Counted from the stretch's first letter, positions 49,111-59,251 are shown. The stretch: 64,000 bases of DNA from Candidatus Rickettsiella viridis (GCF_003966755.1 NZ_AP018005.1:1426001-1490000), one strand, 5' to 3'. A program made the numbers and translations. The notes: generated by a model from the letters alone, not told the origin.

Positions 49111-49855
49111 TTAACCAAATATAAAACGTCCAGTTAACTGAACACTTTGGGACGTCAAATTTCTGAAACTAAAAGGTTGCGCAAGTGAGTTTAAAAAATC
49201 ATCGCTTCCTATACCTGGTAAAAGTAAAAGCTTATCCACTACAACACGACCAAAATTATTATAATTATATCCTAAGCTTAGCCAAAAATTTTTAATTACT
49301 AAAAAATCCAATCCGGCACCCACTTGATAGCTAAAACTAGTCATTTGTAAAGAAGAAGCTGTAGACACTGATATCAATGGATTATCTGGATCAATGAAAG
49401 GCGCTTGTTGTTTACTTTCATTCCAAGAAGCACCCAAACCTAGGTTGACATAAGGCATAATGCGGCCCCAGCGATAGATATCCATTTTTAAATTAGCGAG
49501 TAGACTATTTTGTGATAATATCTGGTTAGTCGTTGTATTTGTATCTATGAGACCAATAGGAGATAGCACGTTAAAATTCATAGGTATTTTTTTCTGATAA
49601 GCATTGCTGTACTGATAGTGCATCCCTACACTGACAAATGGAAAATAAGGTGAATCAGCCTGATAAGCATCCTTCCATACAAAAACGGTTTCTAGTGTGA
49701 TGTTTTCAGATAAAAGATGTTTATTTGGTGATAATAAGTATGATGTCGTAAAAGGTCCAACCTGGGGATGAAAGATAACTACCGTATAGCCTGCTGCAGG
49801 TAAGTGGCTATCGAAGGCCTGACCGAATCCTATGTCAACATACCAATATATTCAT
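49111..49855 (-). pseudogene. Outer-membrane beta-barrel protein relic, signal peptide lost
   Basis: From 49623 to 49111 an open frame encodes barrel strands like those of the protein at 38716 (YVNLGLGASWNES, FSYQVGAGLDFLV, WLSLGYNYNNFG, final SVQLTGRFIFG). The same frame continues upstream without an ATG through YWYVDIGFGQAFDS ... DSPYFPFVSVGMHY to a TGA at 49852-49854. A perfect AGGAGG (49864-49869) and an ATG (49853-49855) sit one base out of frame immediately before it and give only six codons. The expected signal-peptide region of about 130 bases is missing, so deletion plus frameshift has probably killed the gene. Confidence 0.75.
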
Positions 49856-49953
49856 GCCTTAGCCCTCCTTGTAATTAACAATATAGTTAATTTTATAAAA
49901 ACAAATAGGGATGCTTATATTTTCAACAATCATTTAATCTTGATCCCTTACAA

Positions 49954-49978
49954 AAAAACCCGCATCACGCGGGTTTTT
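49954..49978. terminator. Bidirectional intrinsic terminator
   Basis: AAAAACCCGC, a five-base loop ATCAC, and GCGGGTTTTT form a GC-rich stem flanked by A and T runs, active in either direction. It lies between the end of the ankyrin gene and the outer-membrane relic, and matches the terminator at 51633 in sequence. Confidence 0.88.
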
Positions 49979-49997
49979 GGTGTTAAATTTTGATTGT

Positions 49998-51341
49998 TTA
50001 AGCCACTTCAGCATTAACCTCAGCCTTGTGCTCAATTAATACTGCCCCAATAGTTTCATGACCACCGAAGGCAACCAGGTGCGTTGCGGTGCATCACTTC
50101 TTTTCTTCTCTTTAAAAAAAGTAATGATTTGTTGATTTTTAGCTTGTTCCAGAGGAGTAATCGCACCGTTAAAAGTACCAAGGGTTTGTAGTTTTTTTAC
50201 CAGGTCAAAAGGAGTCACACCATACTTGTCCTTACTGTTAATATTCGCCCCTTGTTCAACGAGATATTTAACCAGCTCTAAGTGGCTTTTTATAGCAGCT
50301 ATGTGTAAGGGAGTCCTCTTATTATGCTCTTCAGCATTAACCTCTGCCTTGTCTCTCGATTAACACTGCTGCAATAGCCTCATTACCCTCTAAGGCAACC
50401 AAGTGCAAAGGAGTCAGCTTATTAACATCTTTAGCATTAACGAAAGCCCCTTTCTCAATTAATAATTCTACAACAGCCTGGTGCCCATATTCGGCAGCCT
50501 GGTGTAAAGGGGTTCTCTTACTTTCATCTTCGACATTAACTTCAGCCTTATTCTTGATTAGCATCGCTGCAATACGCTCGTGACCACCAAAGGCGGCCAT
50601 GTGTAAGGGGGTTAGCTTGTTAATACTTTTAGCATTAATGGCAGCTCCGTTCTCGATTAACAACTCTACAACAGCCTGGTGACCATGATAAACGGCTAGA
50701 TATAAAGAGGTCCTTTTATCCTCATCTACAGCATTAACAGCAACCCCTTTCTCGATTAATACCCTGGTAATAACTTCACAACCCGTGCTGGCAGCCACAT
50801 GTAAGGGGTTCATCTGCTTATTATCTTTAGCATCAACTTCCGCCCTGTTCTCGATCAACACTTTCGCAACGGCCTCATGATCACCGAAAAAAGCTACAGG
50901 TAAAGAAGCACTCTGGTTAATAGTGCCATGCGCATTAACTTCAACCTTACTTTCAGTTAATACAGCATCAGCTGCAGCCTCAGTCGCCTCAACAACCCTC
51001 CCGAAGAGAACCATATGTAAAGGGGTTCGTTGGTTATAATCTTTAGCATTAACCGCGGCTCCTCTCTTGATTAACAACTCCACAATAGCCTTGTGACCAC
51101 TAAAGGCAGCCAAGTGTAAAGGAGTTACCTGACGATTATCTTTAGCATTAATCGCGGCCCCTCGCTCGATTAACAGCTCCACCGCAGCTTGGTCACCCGT
51201 TGCGACGGCCAGGTGTAACAAGGTTTGCCCCTGATCATTTTTGGCATCAACTTTTGCATCTTCTGCCTTGAACAAAGTCTCAATCAGTTCTTTATAATGA
51301 TCTTGTTTAGCAACATATTCTAGTTTTTGTAAATTTGGCAT
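49998..51341 (-). pseudogene. Ankyrin-repeat protein gene, frameshifted
   Basis: Ankyrin repeats are a protein-protein interaction fold common among effectors of intracellular bacteria. The main frame (50337-51341, 334 residues) has nine repeats of about 33 residues with TPLHLAA-type helices and VELLIE-GA-VNAK ends; repeats 3 and 4 are degenerate. It closes with IERQGRG and a stop. One base further the pattern resumes in another frame (NKRTPLHIAAIKSHLELV ... DKYGVTPFDLV, to 50036), and a last repeat-like piece (AFGGHETIGAVLIEHKAEV) appears in a third frame ending at 49998. An extra G in GAGAGACAAG compared with the GAGAACAAG expected is the likely first lesion. A 334-residue shorter protein might still be made. 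Confidence 0.8.
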
Positions 51342-51676
51342 AGATCATATCCTTTGTTAAAAATATACTGGATTTTTTTGGGAAATCCTTTGTAAAATTA
51401 ATAATTAATTTTATATAAAAAAATTATTTTACATAAAAAAACACTTTAAAATATAAAGAATTTTATTTATTTTAATTCTTATTAATTAAATTTTATCCAC
51501 ATAAAAACTTTAACCTTATTAAATAAAAAAGTAAATTAAAATAGTGTTCATCTTGCTCTATCGCAATGCTCTGATTCGTTACACTCTTTGTGTTTTACTC
51601 TACTTTGCCTACGAATCATTATAATCCAGTATAAAAAACCCGCATAATGCGGGTTTTTTATTGAGCTTTTAGTTGT
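51342..51676. other. AT-rich intergenic region with terminator
   Basis: 335 bases without a gene. The first 200 are almost entirely A and T and hold the promoter side of the ankyrin gene; the end holds the terminator at 51633-51659. No conserved RNA or further frame is seen. Confidence 0.6.
51633..51659. terminator. Bidirectional intrinsic terminator after the peroxiredoxin gene
   Basis: AAAAAACCCGCA, loop TAA, TGCGGGTTTTTT: a 12-bp perfect stem with flanking A and T runs, 18 bases beyond the stop of the reverse-strand peroxiredoxin gene. Confidence 0.92.
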
Positions 51677-52231
51677 TTAAGCAGCTTCAGCAACGTTGAT
51701 CGTATTTTGCCCGGGCTGCCAGTTACAAGGACAAAGCCCACCGTCTTGTAAAGCACGCAGTATACGTAATACTTCTTCAGGATTACGACCTACACTTAAG
51801 TCAGTGACCATATTAAAGCGAATGATACCCTCTGGATCAATAATAAAAGTGGCGCGCTGCGCAACACCCGCTGCACTGTCCAAAATACCTAAGTTATTAC
51901 ATAACTCATGTTTAATATCGCTTAACATAGGAAAAGAAAGGTTGCTTAAGTCTTTATTATATTGGCGCCAAGCACGATGCACAAATTCGCTATCTGTACT
52001 ACCACCCAATAACACTGCATTATTTTCTTTAAACTGATCATTTAAATCGTTAAAGGCAACAATTTCAGTCGGGCATACAAAGGTAAAATCCTTAGGCCAA
52101 AAAAACAGTACTAACCATTTGCCCGGATAAGAATCATAGCTAATTTCAGTAAATGCTTTATTGATATCCGTATCAACGGTGGCTGTAAGTTTAAACTCAG
52201 GTAATCTATCCCCTACTTTTAACATCGACAT
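51677..52231 (-). CDS. AhpC/TSA-family peroxiredoxin
   Basis: Thiol peroxidase that reduces hydrogen peroxide and organic hydroperoxides. The 184 residues contain the peroxidatic Cys in FTFVCPTEIVAF and the resolving Cys pair in GGLCPCNWQPGQNT near the C-terminus, and WPKDF and GGSTDSEFVHRAW. This is the typical 2-Cys AhpC-like variant of Legionella and Coxiella (AhpC without AhpF). It is monocistronic and ends at a strong terminator. Confidence 0.93.
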   Translation of the reverse strand: MSMLKVGDRLPEFKLTATVDTDINKAFTEISYDSYPGKWLVLFFWPKDFTFVCPTEIVAFNDLNDQFKENNAVLLGGSTDSEFVHRAWRQYNKDLSNLSFPMLSDIKHELCNNLGILDSAAGVAQRATFIIDPEGIIRFNMVTDLSVGRNPEEVLRILRALQDGGLCPCNWQPGQNTINVAEAA

Positions 52232-52360
52232 GGTTATTTTCCTCTTTTAAATAAATTTTATGTAGCCTATTAAATTGCTGATATAAACAATTATTTTATA
52301 TTCTAGTTATTAAAAACGGCTTATTATAGCAGTGTCTGTTTGATTAAAGAAATGAAGGTT

Positions 52361-53203
52361 CTATTTCAATGACGGGCTTTTACCTAGCAACTGCTCCGAA
52401 AATAAATGGCTTAGGCGACAAGTAAACTGTTCGTTAGGAAAACAAGGCAACACTTGCTGCAAGTTTTCTAATGAAGCAAACAAATAATCTTGAAAGCCGT
52501 TTTTTGATGCTATTAAACTCTGAGTCTCTACCGCATTATCACTGATATCATCCTGGAGTTGATAGCCTAAACCGATTGCCTGACCTACATGCATTAACAC
52601 TGCAAGCGCATCGGAAGAGACATCAGCAACAATTCCAGCTAATTCTAAAGAAACAGAAAATAAAGCCCCCGTTTTTAAACGGTAAATAACTTCCAGTTTT
52701 TCACGATGTAATGGCCTAGCTAATCCACTGAACTCCATAGCTTGCCCACCAACCATACCACTCGGACCCGCTGCTCTTGCGAGTACGCTTATCATGGTTA
52801 GAATTTTCGATGGGGGTAACGGCGCTTTCAGCAATACTTCAAAGGCAAGTGTTTGTAATGCATCGCCAGCTAATAAGGCAATCGCCTCACCAAATACCTT
52901 ATGACAGCTGGGCTTTCCTCGTCGCCAATCATCATTGTCCATCATGGGTAAATCATCATGGATTAATGAATAAGCATGGATAAGTTCAACAGCACAAGCA
53001 GATTGATCGAGTTTCTCTGGCGGGAGACCTAAAGCCTCCCCTAATAAATAAACCAGTAAAGGTCTTAAACGCTTACCGCCATTTAAAACGGAATAACGCA
53101 TTGCTTCACACAGAGGCTCGGAGAGCACTGAAGAAGACAAATATTCCGCTAAAAATCGATTAATTCGTTGTTGATATTTTTCTAAGGCTTCTTTCGTAGT
53201 CAC
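52361..53203 (-). CDS. ispA: Farnesyl/geranyl diphosphate synthase
   Basis: Condenses isopentenyl and dimethylallyl diphosphates to farnesyl diphosphate for ubiquinone and undecaprenyl phosphate. The 280 residues (E. coli 299) show GGKRLRPLLVYL, the first Asp-rich motif LIHDDLPMMDNDD, GEAIALLAGDAL, and a second region LGYQLQDDISD where the canonical final DDxxD is DDISD. The start overlaps xseB by one base. The usual third gene dxs is missing. Confidence 0.95.
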   Translation of the reverse strand: MTTKEALEKYQQRINRFLAEYLSSSVLSEPLCEAMRYSVLNGGKRLRPLLVYLLGEALGLPPEKLDQSACAVELIHAYSLIHDDLPMMDNDDWRRGKPSCHKVFGEAIALLAGDALQTLAFEVLLKAPLPPSKILTMISVLARAAGPSGMVGGQAMEFSGLARPLHREKLEVIYRLKTGALFSVSLELAGIVADVSSDALAVLMHVGQAIGLGYQLQDDISDNAVETQSLIASKNGFQDYLFASLENLQQVLPCFPNEQFTCRLSHLFSEQLLGKSPSLK

Positions 53204-53454
53204 TAGGCAAATTCTTCATCTACTTCAAAGGGCACGAGAGTATCTTTCTGGCCTTTATTAAGCAAGATCTGAACCTTTTGTTCGGCTTGTTTTAGCGTGG
53301 TTTGACAGTCTTTTAGCAGATCAATCGCCCGACCAAACTGTTCAAGGGACACTTCTAGCGTCGTATTACCTTGCTCCATTTGTTCGACGATTTTTTCCAG
53401 CTCAGTCAAGCCTTTTTCAAAGTCAAAGGCCACATTTTTTTTCATCTTTGACAT
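53203..53454 (-). CDS. xseB: Exodeoxyribonuclease VII small subunit
   Basis: Small partner of XseA; together they degrade single-stranded DNA. The 83 residues are the typical two-helix form: FEKGLTELEKIVEQMEQGN, LEVSLEQFGRAIDLLKDCQ, LKQAEQKVQIL. It is directly joined to ispA, the conserved order. Confidence 0.95.
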   Translation of the reverse strand: MSKMKKNVAFDFEKGLTELEKIVEQMEQGNTTLEVSLEQFGRAIDLLKDCQTTLKQAEQKVQILLNKGQKDTLVPFEVDEEFA

Positions 53455-53617
53455 AGCATATTACCTATTCTGTATAGCAAGGAGTATGAAAGGCCGGCAA
53501 AGTGATGTCAAATATTATAAATGTTGTTACTATTAAATAGTTGTTTATTTTATCTCGCCGTTAATAGCACTAAGTAAGCTATTTTAAGGCCGTTCCATTA
53601 CAAGGAAATCTGATTGA

Positions 53618-54982
53618 ATGCACCTTAAAAAGATTCTTATTTATCTCAGTTTGTTATTATTCCCCTGTTTAAGCCATGCACAAGATGTTCATGAATATCA
53701 TTTAAAAAATGGACTTCGCTTATTGGTTAAAGAAGATCATCGTGCACCTGTTGTGATTTCAGAGATCTGGTACAAAGTGGGTGCTAGTTATGAGCCTAAT
53801 GGAATAACAGGCATCTCACACGCCTTAGAACACATGATGTTTCGTGGAACACAAGAATACGGCCCTGGTGTGCTTGAACACATGGTTGCGGCCAATGGTG
53901 GCCAACAAAATGCGTTTACGGATAGTGATTTTACGGCGTACTATCAAGAATTTTCCGCTGACAAATTACCTATTAGTTTCAAATTAGAAGCCGATAGAAT
54001 GCGAAATTTATTACTACGTGAACAAGATTTTGAAAAGGAAATTCAAGTCGTGATGGAAGAACGACGCATGAGAACGGATGATAGTCCACAAGAAACCTTA
54101 ATAGAACGGCTCAATGCCGCTGCTTTCGTTGCCAGCCCTTACCACCATCCTGTCATAGGATGGAAAAGTGATCTAAAAAATATGACGGCTACCGATCTAC
54201 GGCAGTGGTATCAAGCATGGTACGCGCCTAATAATGCCATCGTTGTGGTAGTCGGCGATGTGAAACCCGATGCAGTTTACCAATTAGCTGAAAAATATTT
54301 TGGCCCTATAAAATCATCGCCACTACCCCCATTAAAACCAATCGATGATATTACGCCATTAGGGCAACAACATCTGGACATTCATGTTCCCGCACAATTA
54401 CCTTGGCTAGTGATGGCTTATCCTGTACCTGTGATTAAAACGAATCTTAATAGCGCCGATCCTTATGCGTTGGATCTCATTACTGCCCTATTATCCATGG
54501 GAAACAGTTCCCGCTTTACTAAAAACTTAGTACGTGGAAGACAAATCGCTGCCGATGCGGATGCTTCGTATAATCCGTTTAGCCGTTTAAATAGTTTATT
54601 TTTAATAGATGCAACGCCCGCAGCGGGACATACCCTCGCTGAATTGCAGACAAACTTACTCGATGAAATCAAACAATTACAAACCTATACCGTGAGCAGC
54701 GAAGAGCTAACGCGCGCCAAAGAGCAAATAGCCGCAAACAAAATCTACCAAGCCGATTCCATTTCGCAACAAGCTTATGAGCTCGGCAGTTTAGCGGCGG
54801 TCAATTTACCTTGGCAATTAGCCGAAGATTATCTCAAACACATTAATGCCATAACACCTCGTCAGATACAAAGTGTTGCAAAAGAATATCTACAATCTAA
54901 GCATTTAACCATCGCCTATTTACATCCTTTACCTTTACATTCCACTAATCCTATTAGCCCAAGGTCTTCGCATGTACGCTAA
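53618..54982 (+). CDS. M16-family zinc metallopeptidase, catalytic subunit
   Basis: Periplasmic pitrilysin-type peptidase. The 454 residues start with a signal peptide (1-22, ending CLSHAQD). The inverted zinc motif HALEH is at 68-72, and a downstream Glu near 148 in VVMEERR completes the metal site. N- and C-terminal M16 halves are both present. The next gene overlaps by 11 bases and encodes an M16 protein without the zinc motif, so they probably form a two-subunit peptidase like the mitochondrial processing type. Confidence 0.93.
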   Translation: MHLKKILIYLSLLLFPCLSHAQDVHEYHLKNGLRLLVKEDHRAPVVISEIWYKVGASYEPNGITGISHALEHMMFRGTQEYGPGVLEHMVAANGGQQNAFTDSDFTAYYQEFSADKLPISFKLEADRMRNLLLREQDFEKEIQVVMEERRMRTDDSPQETLIERLNAAAFVASPYHHPVIGWKSDLKNMTATDLRQWYQAWYAPNNAIVVVVGDVKPDAVYQLAEKYFGPIKSSPLPPLKPIDDITPLGQQHLDIHVPAQLPWLVMAYPVPVIKTNLNSADPYALDLITALLSMGNSSRFTKNLVRGRQIAADADASYNPFSRLNSLFLIDATPAAGHTLAELQTNLLDEIKQLQTYTVSSEELTRAKEQIAANKIYQADSISQQAYELGSLAAVNLPWQLAEDYLKHINAITPRQIQSVAKEYLQSKHLTIAYLHPLPLHSTNPISPRSSHVR

Positions 54983-56294
54983 ACGTTTTTTTGCCGCCAT
55001 TTTTTTGTTGTTAGCATTTGCTTTTATAACAGCAAATGCTACGGCTTCCACCTCAGTACTTCCTATTGAGCATTGGACAAGCAAAAGTGGTGTTCCTGTT
55101 TATTTTGTTGCCAAGACACAGGTACCTATCGTCGACATTGCTGTGATATTCCACGCAGGATCGGCTTACGATAGTACTTTGCCTGGTATTGCTCAGCTCA
55201 CGACTCAAATGCTGGATCAAGGCACGCATAATTTCGATGCTAATGAAATCGCCAATCGTTTTGAATCGGCTGGTGCACATTATAATGCGGGAATTAATCA
55301 AGACATGGCGATAGTGCAGCTTCGCTCATTGAGTGACCCCCAATTTTTTAATGTCGCTTTCAGTACGTTTGCAGAATTAATTAGCCAAGCTAATTTTCCA
55401 GAAGATGCCTTACATCGAGAAAAAAAACAAATCCGAATTACCTTACAACAAGAAAAACAAACCCCCACCGCCATCGCAATAAAAGCATTTTATAAAGACC
55501 TATATGCTGAACATCCCTACGCCTCACCCTTATTGGGAACGGCACAAAGCATTGATCAAATTACACACGCGGAACTCATCAATTTTTATCAACGTTATTA
55601 TGTTGCTCAAAACGCGATGATAGCGATTGTTGGAAATATTACAAAAGAAAAAGCTATTAACCTGGCTGATCAACTCTCATCAGCCCTGCCACGAGGCAGA
55701 AAAGTAATACCCTTAGCTAAACCTAACTCTCAATTAAGCAATCAACATTACAAAATTCATTACCCCTCTCAACAATCAACCATCCTCTTAGGACAACTCG
55801 GCATCACATTGAAAGATCCGGATTATTTTCCATTGTTAATAGGTAATCAAATTTTAGGTGGTGGCATATTGACCTCACAACTTTTTACAGAAGTAAGAAA
55901 CAAACGAGGACTTTGTTACGGAATAAGCAGCAGCTTTAATACACTACAAGCAGGCGGTCCCTTTCTCATCGGGTTACAAACCCGTAAAAGCCAAGCATCT
56001 ACTGCGCTTACCGTGACACAAGCCACTTTAAAAAACTTTATTGAAAAAGGACCGAGTGAACAAGAATTAGTTGCCGCTAAACAAGCATTAATTGGCAGCT
56101 TCCCACTCAGCATTGCAAATAATGCCGCTATTTTAGCTAAATTAGAAAAAATAGGCTTCTATGAACTACCTTTAAATTACTTGGATGATTATCGAGAGAA
56201 AATTAACAATGTCAGCGTTAAACAAGTACGTGATGCTTTTCAAAAACATATCAATCCAGGAAAATTACTAGTCGTTATGCTGGGTGAAGATTAA
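54972..56294 (+). CDS. M16-family peptidase-like protein, non-catalytic subunit
   Basis: The 440-residue protein has a signal peptide (about 1-25) and an M16 fold, but the zinc motif position reads LPGIAQLTTQMLDQG, so the HxxEH is absent. The Gly-rich hinge-type sequence NKRGLCYGISSSF and the pocket-forming FYQRYYVAQNAMIAIVGN are kept. In this family a catalytically dead subunit supplies part of the substrate channel to its active partner. It overlaps the upstream gene by 11 bases. Confidence 0.92.
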   Translation: MYAKRFFAAIFLLLAFAFITANATASTSVLPIEHWTSKSGVPVYFVAKTQVPIVDIAVIFHAGSAYDSTLPGIAQLTTQMLDQGTHNFDANEIANRFESAGAHYNAGINQDMAIVQLRSLSDPQFFNVAFSTFAELISQANFPEDALHREKKQIRITLQQEKQTPTAIAIKAFYKDLYAEHPYASPLLGTAQSIDQITHAELINFYQRYYVAQNAMIAIVGNITKEKAINLADQLSSALPRGRKVIPLAKPNSQLSNQHYKIHYPSQQSTILLGQLGITLKDPDYFPLLIGNQILGGGILTSQLFTEVRNKRGLCYGISSSFNTLQAGGPFLIGLQTRKSQASTALTVTQATLKNFIEKGPSEQELVAAKQALIGSFPLSIANNAAILAKLEKIGFYELPLNYLDDYREKINNVSVKQVRDAFQKHINPGKLLVVMLGED

Positions 56295-56319
56295 GATTAA
56301 AAGGATTATAGCCCTATTT

Positions 56320-56614
56320 TTAAGCTAGCGTGGCTAAAACGATGGTTCGAATGAATTTTCCTTTCATGGGATGTTGCATAAAGCCAAAGATATGTTCTAC
56401 CCGTTTACGCACTTTCGAACGCCGGCTATTTTCTCGTCCAATGGCAGAGTGCGAAGGAAATTTTTTGATTCGATTAATCATATGGCTTTAATAGGCCATG
56501 TCTTTTGTTCTGAACAATAGGCACCATCAGTCCATACCGCTCGAGTGGGTCTCCTTGAGACGATAATTCTGCATAATGATTCGATAAATCAAAGAAGTTC
56601 ATTTGATATTTCAT
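56320..56614 (-). mobile_element. IS5-family transposase remnant with internal deletion
   Basis: An ATG at 56614 starts MKYQMNFFDLSNHYAELSS and QGDPLERYGLMVPIVQ, the N-terminus of an IS5-type transposase, which runs to a stop after about 45 residues. A second piece ending at 56320 (NSRRSKVRKRVEHIFGFM, then HPMKGKFIRTIVLATLA) is the transposase C-terminus with the YxxE-type region. The catalytic middle is absent, so the element is immobile. No intact terminal inverted repeats were identified. Confidence 0.78.
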
Positions 56615-56810
56615 CTCTAGACCTTTTCTTTTTTTATTCCATCAGTATACGTCTTTTAACTCAATTAATAGAGTTGCCCCTAAGGAACACTTAAGCTAAT
56701 TCGTTCATAATAAAAGGAAGTCCTTCAGCTTAAAATTTTAGACTCGAAACTCCTGTTTTAGTCTGTGCAGAATATAATTTTTTGAACATTAATTAAAAGA
56801 AGAACAAGAT

Positions 56811-57457
56811 ATGGATACACCGATAATTTATGTGTCAATTGACTCTAATGTATTTATAAAAGATGTAGTAGAGTTTAAATCGACTATTCCAAAATATTTA
56901 AATTCTCCTCTAGAGCAAAACTTGGGTTTCTAAAAAATAGAATAGAGCAAATTTATAATACAATAAAATGCACTTATGGAGAAAATGCCCACTTAATTGT
57001 AATTATGAGAGAGGCTTTGATTGGCCCGTCAACTAATGACGTTAGGGTATCTAAAAATATTTTAATGGAAAATCAAGAAAAGTCTGTTGTATACTATATG
57101 AAAAATTTAACCATAGGGAAAAATTTAACAATTATTCCAGGAACTCTAGTTTCTTACCAAAAAAACTTTAGCAATCAAACTTCGGTTTTTAACCGAGCTT
57201 ATGTAATACATGAAGGGGAAGTCTTAGGTTTTCAAGGTAAGCAAAATTTTCATGCAACAGACCTTGAAGGCGTCAATGCCGTTAAATCGGCAGACGATAG
57301 CCTTAATTCAACTTTGTTATCTGAGGATCTTCAAGGAAATAAAGCTACCTCGGCTTCGCCGGAATTCTTCAAACTCCCAGCAGCAGTATCGTTACTAACA
57401 ACGCCACAAATAGAGCCTTCTGCTAACAGTGCAAGGTTGAATAGCGGCACGCGTTGA
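56811..57457 (+). pseudogene. Frameshifted nitrilase-like (carbon-nitrogen hydrolase) gene remnant
   Basis: Frame 1 (ATG 56811) gives MDTPIIYVSIDSNVFIKDV and ends with a stop at 56931-56933. A second frame, open from 56879 and carrying the sequence to 57457, continues with LGFLKNRIEQIYNTIKCTYG, LIVIMREALIGPSTND, NLTIIPGTLVSYQKN and NRAYVIHEGEVLGFQGKQNF. These match nitrilase-superfamily blocks with the catalytic Glu (in MREALIG) and Lys (in QGKQNF), but the block with the catalytic Cys is not found; the C-terminus is unrelated and Ser/Ala-rich. Probably a broken gene, next to an IS relic. The family assignment is tentative. Confidence 0.5.
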
Positions 57458-57680
57458 CGAGCAAATCAGTATCCGCTGTAAAGAAGCGATGTGGTAAGAA
57501 GGCAGGGACAAAGTGAGTCGGGGTTATGTTCACGAGAAGTTTCAGACAGCATATCCTCAGAATTATTCGTGAAGATTATAATCGACTCACTCTGAATTAA
57601 TCCCTCTACAAAATTGTTTTTATTCTTGCAATTTTGTCACCGAATGACTTAACTTATACAGTCCTAAGATTAATAATGTT
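57458..57680. other. Intergenic region with a weak hairpin
   Basis: No gene is recognised. ACAAAATTG (57608-57616) and CAATTTTGT (57629-57637) form a 9-bp AT-rich hairpin about 45 bases beyond the hemL stop and may act as a weak terminator. Confidence 0.35.
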
Positions 57681-58991
57681 TTAAGAAAGGCTAGGTTCAA
57701 GTATTTGTTTTTTTAACTTAGTAAATACTTTCTCTGCTGCATTTAACGTAAAAGAAAGTTCTTCCTCACTATGCGCACTCGAAACAAATCCGGATTCAAA
57801 AGGTGAGGGGGCGAAATAAATGCCTTCTGCTAACATTTCATGAAAAAACTGTTTAAATAATAAGGGGTTGCATCGTGCAACTTGTTCATACTGATAAATT
57901 TCATTTTCCTCGGTAAAGAAAAGTCCAAATAAACCACCCACGTGATGCCCCTGCAAAGGAATTCCTATTTCTTTAGCGATACGTAATAAACCTTCTACAA
58001 GCCTGCGCGTCATCGCACTTAAGTCGCTGTAGAAATCGGGTACGCTCAGCCTTTCTAAAGTGGCTAATCCGGCGGCTACTGAAATAGGATTACCGGACAA
58101 CGTCCCTGCTTGATAAACAGATCCGTCGGGTGCAAGACAATCCATAATGTCGCTTCGCCCACCCAATGCACCAATAGGTAAACCCCCACCAATAATTTTA
58201 CCTAAGGTGGTTAAATCAGGTTTTACCGCGTAAAGCGCTTGTGCTCCACCTTGGGCGACTCTAAAGCCGGTGATTACTTCATCAAAAATTAATAAACTTC
58301 CATAGTAATTACATAACTCACGTAACCCTTCTAAAAAACCTGAAAGAGGTAATAGGCACCCCATATTGCCTGCTATAGGTTCTACAATAACCGCCGCAAT
58401 TTCTTTACCATGATGTAAAAATATTTGGTTAACTTGTTCAAGATTATTGAAATCAACACTTAAGGTTTGTTCTACTACTTCTTCAGGAATACCCGCTGAA
58501 TCCGGTATTGAAAAACTAGCAAGTCCTGACCCTGCTTTTACTAATAAAGCATCTACATGACCGTGGTAACAACCATTAAATTTAAGGATTTTTTTACGAC
58601 CGGTAAAACCACGTGCAAGACGTACCGCTGTCATGGTTGCTTCTGTGCCCGAATTCATCAGTCGCACTTTTTTTAAATTCGGCATTAGCGTACGAATCTT
58701 TTCTGCTAAATCCGCTTCTGCGGCAATAGAAGCACCGAAGCTGAGACCTTTTGCAGCGGCTTCCTGCACAGCCTTAACAACGTTTTCAGGAGCATGTCCT
58801 AAAATTAATGCCCCCCATGATCCAACATAATCAATATAGGATTTACCTTGTACATCAAACAGATAGGCTTGATTAGCATGTGAAAAAAACAGGGGTGTCC
58901 CACCTACCGCCTTAAAAGAACGTACAGGCGAATTAACGCCACCGGGCATAAATTGTTTAGCGCGTAAAAACAGTTCTTGAGAAGAAGACAT
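57681..58991 (-). CDS. hemL: Glutamate-1-semialdehyde 2,1-aminomutase
   Basis: PLP enzyme converting glutamate 1-semialdehyde to 5-aminolevulinate for heme synthesis by the C5 pathway. The 436 residues (E. coli 426) show [45 protein letters not shown] with the PLP Asp, and the Schiff-base Lys265 in [15 protein letters not shown]. Together with coq7 and ispA it points to respiration with ubiquinone. Confidence 0.97.
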   Translation of the reverse strand: MSSSQELFLRAKQFMPGGVNSPVRSFKAVGGTPLFFSHANQAYLFDVQGKSYIDYVGSWGALILGHAPENVVKAVQEAAAKGLSFGASIAAEADLAEKIRTLMPNLKKVRLMNSGTEATMTAVRLARGFTGRKKILKFNGCYHGHVDALLVKAGSGLASFSIPDSAGIPEEVVEQTLSVDFNNLEQVNQIFLHHGKEIAAVIVEPIAGNMGCLLPLSGFLEGLRELCNYYGSLLIFDEVITGFRVAQGGAQALYAVKPDLTTLGKIIGGGLPIGALGGRSDIMDCLAPDGSVYQAGTLSGNPISVAAGLATLERLSVPDFYSDLSAMTRRLVEGLLRIAKEIGIPLQGHHVGGLFGLFFTEENEIYQYEQVARCNPLLFKQFFHEMLAEGIYFAPSPFESGFVSSAHSEEELSFTLNAAEKVFTKLKKQILEPSLS

Positions 58992-59075
58992 AAAATATTG
59001 GAATTCTTTACTTTTCTATAAAGTCTAATTAAGTTCTAGATAGTTTAGCTTTGAAGCACCCCATTGAGGTTTTTA

Positions 59076-59222
59076 ATGCTCACTCGTCAAAAGGCTTACA
59101 AAGATACCGTTACTGACAAAATACAGTTAGAATCATACTATAGACCTCTTTTGAAACACAGTGTTTTATTGGCCCTTAATCAAAAATTGAGCCTATTCAC
59201 CCCTTCAAAAGAGAACTTATAA
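59076..59222 (+). CDS. Possible small open reading frame before mrdA
   Basis: A 48-codon frame starting MLTRQKAYKDTVTDKIQLES, with TGAGG 7 bases upstream and ending 29 bases before mrdA. No family is recognised. It could be a leader peptide or a chance frame; only its ribosome binding site argues for translation. Confidence 0.25.
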   Translation: MLTRQKAYKDTVTDKIQLESYYRPLLKHSVLLALNQKLSLFTPSKENL

Positions 59223-59251
59223 ATAACCTCTTACTCTGGCCAAATTATCTC

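Noticed and set aside
50337-51341. Regular repeats at about 99-base spacing, suggestive of a CRISPR or satellite array
   Set aside because: They are the 33-residue ankyrin repeats of a coding frame; units are diverged and there are no unique spacers.
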